In this document: piece after piece, positions 6,636 to 7,929 of the stretch
How the letters are laid out: every line of letters begins with the position of its first letter
How positions within the stretch are numbered: position 1 is the first letter of the stretch
DNA from: CAYTWW01 sp043801855
GTDB lineage: Archaea; Nanobdellota; Nanobdellia; Woesearchaeales; GW2011-AR15
Direction of reading: 5' to 3'
Assembly: GCA_043801855.1 (NCBI GenBank)
Contig: JAZDLQ010000004.1
Location: 1 to 7,929, forward strand
Length of the DNA stretch: 7,929 nucleotides
The notes under the pieces: model-generated
Seen by the model: only the letters and a program-made list of their open reading frames with translations
Told to the model about the DNA's origin: nothing
Databases searched by the model: none
Translations under genes and position numbers: made by a program

Positions 6636-6643
6636 ATTATAAA
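6636..6643 (+). promoter_or_regulatory. Possible second, leader-bypassing TATA box
   Basis: ATTATAAA resembles an archaeal TATA box. A start about 26 nt downstream, near 6666, would give a 30-nt untranslated region that keeps the Shine-Dalgarno sequence at 6684 but skips the leader peptide and hairpin. In such AT-rich DNA this could be coincidence. Confidence 0.25.
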
Positions 6644-6683
6644 AAACAAAATAATAGACCGATATTACTATTAAAATAAAATT

Positions 6684-6689
6684 GGAGGG
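6684..6689 (+). promoter_or_regulatory. Strong Shine-Dalgarno site of the type I-alpha DAHP synthase
   Basis: GGAGGG lies 6 nt before the ATG at 6696 and is the strongest ribosome site in the window. Genes at 312, 6505 and 7835 appear leaderless and lack one. Its presence fits a gene translated from an internal position on an mRNA with a long 5' leader, and it fixes the start codon. Confidence 0.8.
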
Positions 6690-6695
6690 ATTCAA

Positions 6696-7784
6696 ATGGG
6701 AAACAATGAGATAATTGATCAAAGAATTATAGCATATGGCTCATTAATTACACCTTACCATCTTTTACAAAATGTACCTATGTCTGAAAAAGCCATGGAA
6801 ACTGTTTTAATTGGAAGGAAAAATATAGAGAATATACTAAAGGGTGAAGACCCAAGAAAAATTATTATTACTGGTCCTTGCTCAATACACGACCCAGAAG
6901 CTGCTAAAGAGTATTCAAACAGAGCTAGAGATCTATCAGAAAAAGTTTCTGACCAATTTCTGATTATTATGAGGATGTATTTTGAAAAACCAAGGACTAC
7001 TATAGGTTGGAAAGGGCTTATTTATGATCCTAATTTAGATGGTTCAAATGATATGAATAAAGGATTGCATCTTTCACGCGAAATCTTATTACATAATGCA
7101 GAGATAGGACTTCCAAGTGCAACTGAATATTTGGAAGCTATTACACCGCAGTATAATTCAGACCTTATTTCATGGGCGGCCATAGGAGCCAGGACAGTGG
7201 AATCCCCACAACACAGGCAGCTGGCATCTGGATTATCAATGCCAGTGGGTTTTAAAAACTCTACCCAAGGAGATATAGGCGTTGCTGTAGACGCAATTAT
7301 TTCTGCAAGAAAAGGGCATTCTTTTTTAAGTATAAATGAATATGGAATTCCTTCAATTGTCAGTACTTCAGGAAATCCTTATTCCCATCTAGTTCTTAGG
7401 GGAGGAAACGGTGAGCCAAACTATACAGAAAAGGAAGTTAAAAAAGCACAGGAATTGTTAGAAAAAGCAAAACTACCCCCCAAAGTAGTTATAGACTGCA
7501 GTCATGGAAATTCGAGCAAAGACTACAAAAAACAGCCAGAGGTATTTGAAGATGTAAACAGACAGATAGTAGATGGAAACAATAGTATTGTTGGTATAAT
7601 GTTTGAATCCAATATAAAAGCAGGAAATCAAAAGATACCTTCCAACCTAAAAGGATTTGACCGCACCACCTTAGAATATGGTTTGTCTGCAACAGATGGC
7701 TGCATTGACTGGAAAACAACAGAGTTGCTCGTAATGGATGCTTATAAAACTCTATCTCGCACAATAGTTCCAGTAACTAAATAA
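6696..7784 (+). CDS. aroG: DAHP synthase, type I-alpha (AroG/AroF/AroH family)
   Basis: This 362-residue enzyme condenses PEP and erythrose 4-phosphate to DAHP. It aligns over its whole length with E. coli AroG: TGPCSIHDP (59-67), MRMYFEKPRTTIGWKGL (92-108), LPSATEYLEAITPQY (139-153), SWAAIGARTVESPQHRQLASG (159-179), PVGFKN (183-188), LRGGNGEPNY (234-243), DCSHGNSSK (267-275), MFES (302-305) and SATDGCIDW (331-339). All four metal ligands are present: Cys62, His270, Glu304, Asp334. The N-terminal segment before residue 20, which forms part of the feedback site in AroG, is kept, so feedback inhibition is likely, but I cannot say by which amino acid. This class is mainly bacterial and fungal, so horizontal acquisition is plausible. 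It has its own leader region upstream and ppsA 50 nt downstream. The aroG symbol is by family and does not imply Phe sensitivity. Confidence 0.95.
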   Translation: MGNNEIIDQRIIAYGSLITPYHLLQNVPMSEKAMETVLIGRKNIENILKGEDPRKIIITGPCSIHDPEAAKEYSNRARDLSEKVSDQFLIIMRMYFEKPRTTIGWKGLIYDPNLDGSNDMNKGLHLSREILLHNAEIGLPSATEYLEAITPQYNSDLISWAAIGARTVESPQHRQLASGLSMPVGFKNSTQGDIGVAVDAIISARKGHSFLSINEYGIPSIVSTSGNPYSHLVLRGGNGEPNYTEKEVKKAQELLEKAKLPPKVVIDCSHGNSSKDYKKQPEVFEDVNRQIVDGNNSIVGIMFESNIKAGNQKIPSNLKGFDRTTLEYGLSATDGCIDWKTTELLVMDAYKTLSRTIVPVTK

Positions 7785-7802
7785 CTTGCAAACGCAAAAA
7801 CA

Positions 7803-7810
7803 TTTAAATA
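7803..7810 (+). promoter_or_regulatory. TATA box of ppsA
   Basis: TTTAAATA is centred about 28 nt upstream of the ATG at 7835, with an A-rich BRE-like stretch before it. No Shine-Dalgarno sequence precedes the ATG, so a leaderless transcript is predicted. ppsA therefore probably has its own promoter despite the 50-nt gap to the gene upstream. Confidence 0.5.
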
Positions 7811-7834
7811 ACCTTCACCTTAGTTAACATCCTA

Positions 7835-7929
7835 ATGAAGAAAAAAAGAGGGTTTATTCTATGGTTTAAGGATTTGACAATAGAGGATGTTCCATCTGTT
7901 GGTGGAAAAAATGCTTCTCTGGGAGAGAT
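7835..7929 (+). CDS. ppsA: Phosphoenolpyruvate synthase, N-terminal fragment (cut by window end)
   Basis: Thirty-one codons are visible, beginning MKKKRGFILWFKDL and continuing through EDVPSVGGKNASLGE (17-31). The WF...EDV...VGGKNASLGE pattern is the conserved N-terminus of the PEP synthase ATP-binding domain, and the WF form resembles archaeal members. The enzyme makes PEP from pyruvate and ATP. PEP is a substrate of both DAHP synthase and EPSP synthase, so its place next to the DAHP synthase makes metabolic sense, although PEP synthase also serves gluconeogenesis. Pyruvate phosphate dikinase has a related N-terminus and cannot be fully excluded from 31 residues. Confidence 0.85.
   Translation, partial: MKKKRGFILWFKDLTIEDVPSVGGKNASLGE

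Noticed and set aside
6585..6662. Long-range pairing TTGGTCTG (6585-6592) with TAGACCGA (6655-6662).
   Set aside because: Eight pairs including two G-U with a loop of about 60 nt could arise by chance; without covariation I do not list it as a feature.

Overview
The window is AT-rich and carries almost the whole common aromatic (shikimate/chorismate) pathway. The organism looks archaeal. Three starts, at 312 (minus strand), 6505 and 7835, lie 26-29 nt downstream of an A/T-only TATA-like box with no Shine-Dalgarno sequence, which is the layout of leaderless archaeal mRNAs. The PEP synthase N-terminus also looks archaeal. A DPANN-type lineage such as Woesearchaeota is a guess from AT content and the bacterial-like gene set; no marker gene fixes it.

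Layout. 1-312 (minus): 5' part of a P-loop NTPase of unknown role. 313-442: divergent promoter region. 443-6481 (plus): a tight operon of six genes: type I-beta DAHP synthase, 3-dehydroquinate synthase (aroB), fused 3-dehydroquinate dehydratase/shikimate dehydrogenase (aroDE), EPSP synthase (aroA), chorismate synthase (aroC) and AroQ chorismate mutase. The genes overlap or are separated by at most 6 nt. 6482-6695: a 214-nt gap. 6696-7784: a second DAHP synthase, of type I-alpha (AroG/F/H family). 7835-7929: start of PEP synthase (ppsA), cut by the window edge.

Together the genes run from PEP and erythrose 4-phosphate to prephenate, with ppsA supplying PEP. Shikimate kinase is the only common-pathway step with no gene here.

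The most interesting object is in the 214-nt gap. A 14-codon ORF at 6505-6549 encodes MRANINYFYFWFYF, whose last eight codons are all Tyr, Phe or Trp. Its ATG is where a leaderless transcript from the TATA box at 6475-6482 would begin. A perfect 9-bp inverted repeat (6508-6516 / 6557-6565) encloses the aromatic run, a T7 tract follows at 6576-6582, and the next gene is the DAHP synthase, the entry step to all three aromatic amino acids. This has the form of a translation-sensing attenuator, which would be notable in an archaeon. The main alternative is that the T-rich run is just the terminator of the upstream operon.

Three operon enzymes depart from textbook active sites. The I-beta DAHP synthase has Asp in place of the metal-binding Cys. 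Chorismate synthase has GESYG in place of GESHG, losing a catalytic His. EPSP synthase lacks two usually conserved basic residues, in a pattern that may be normal for its subfamily.
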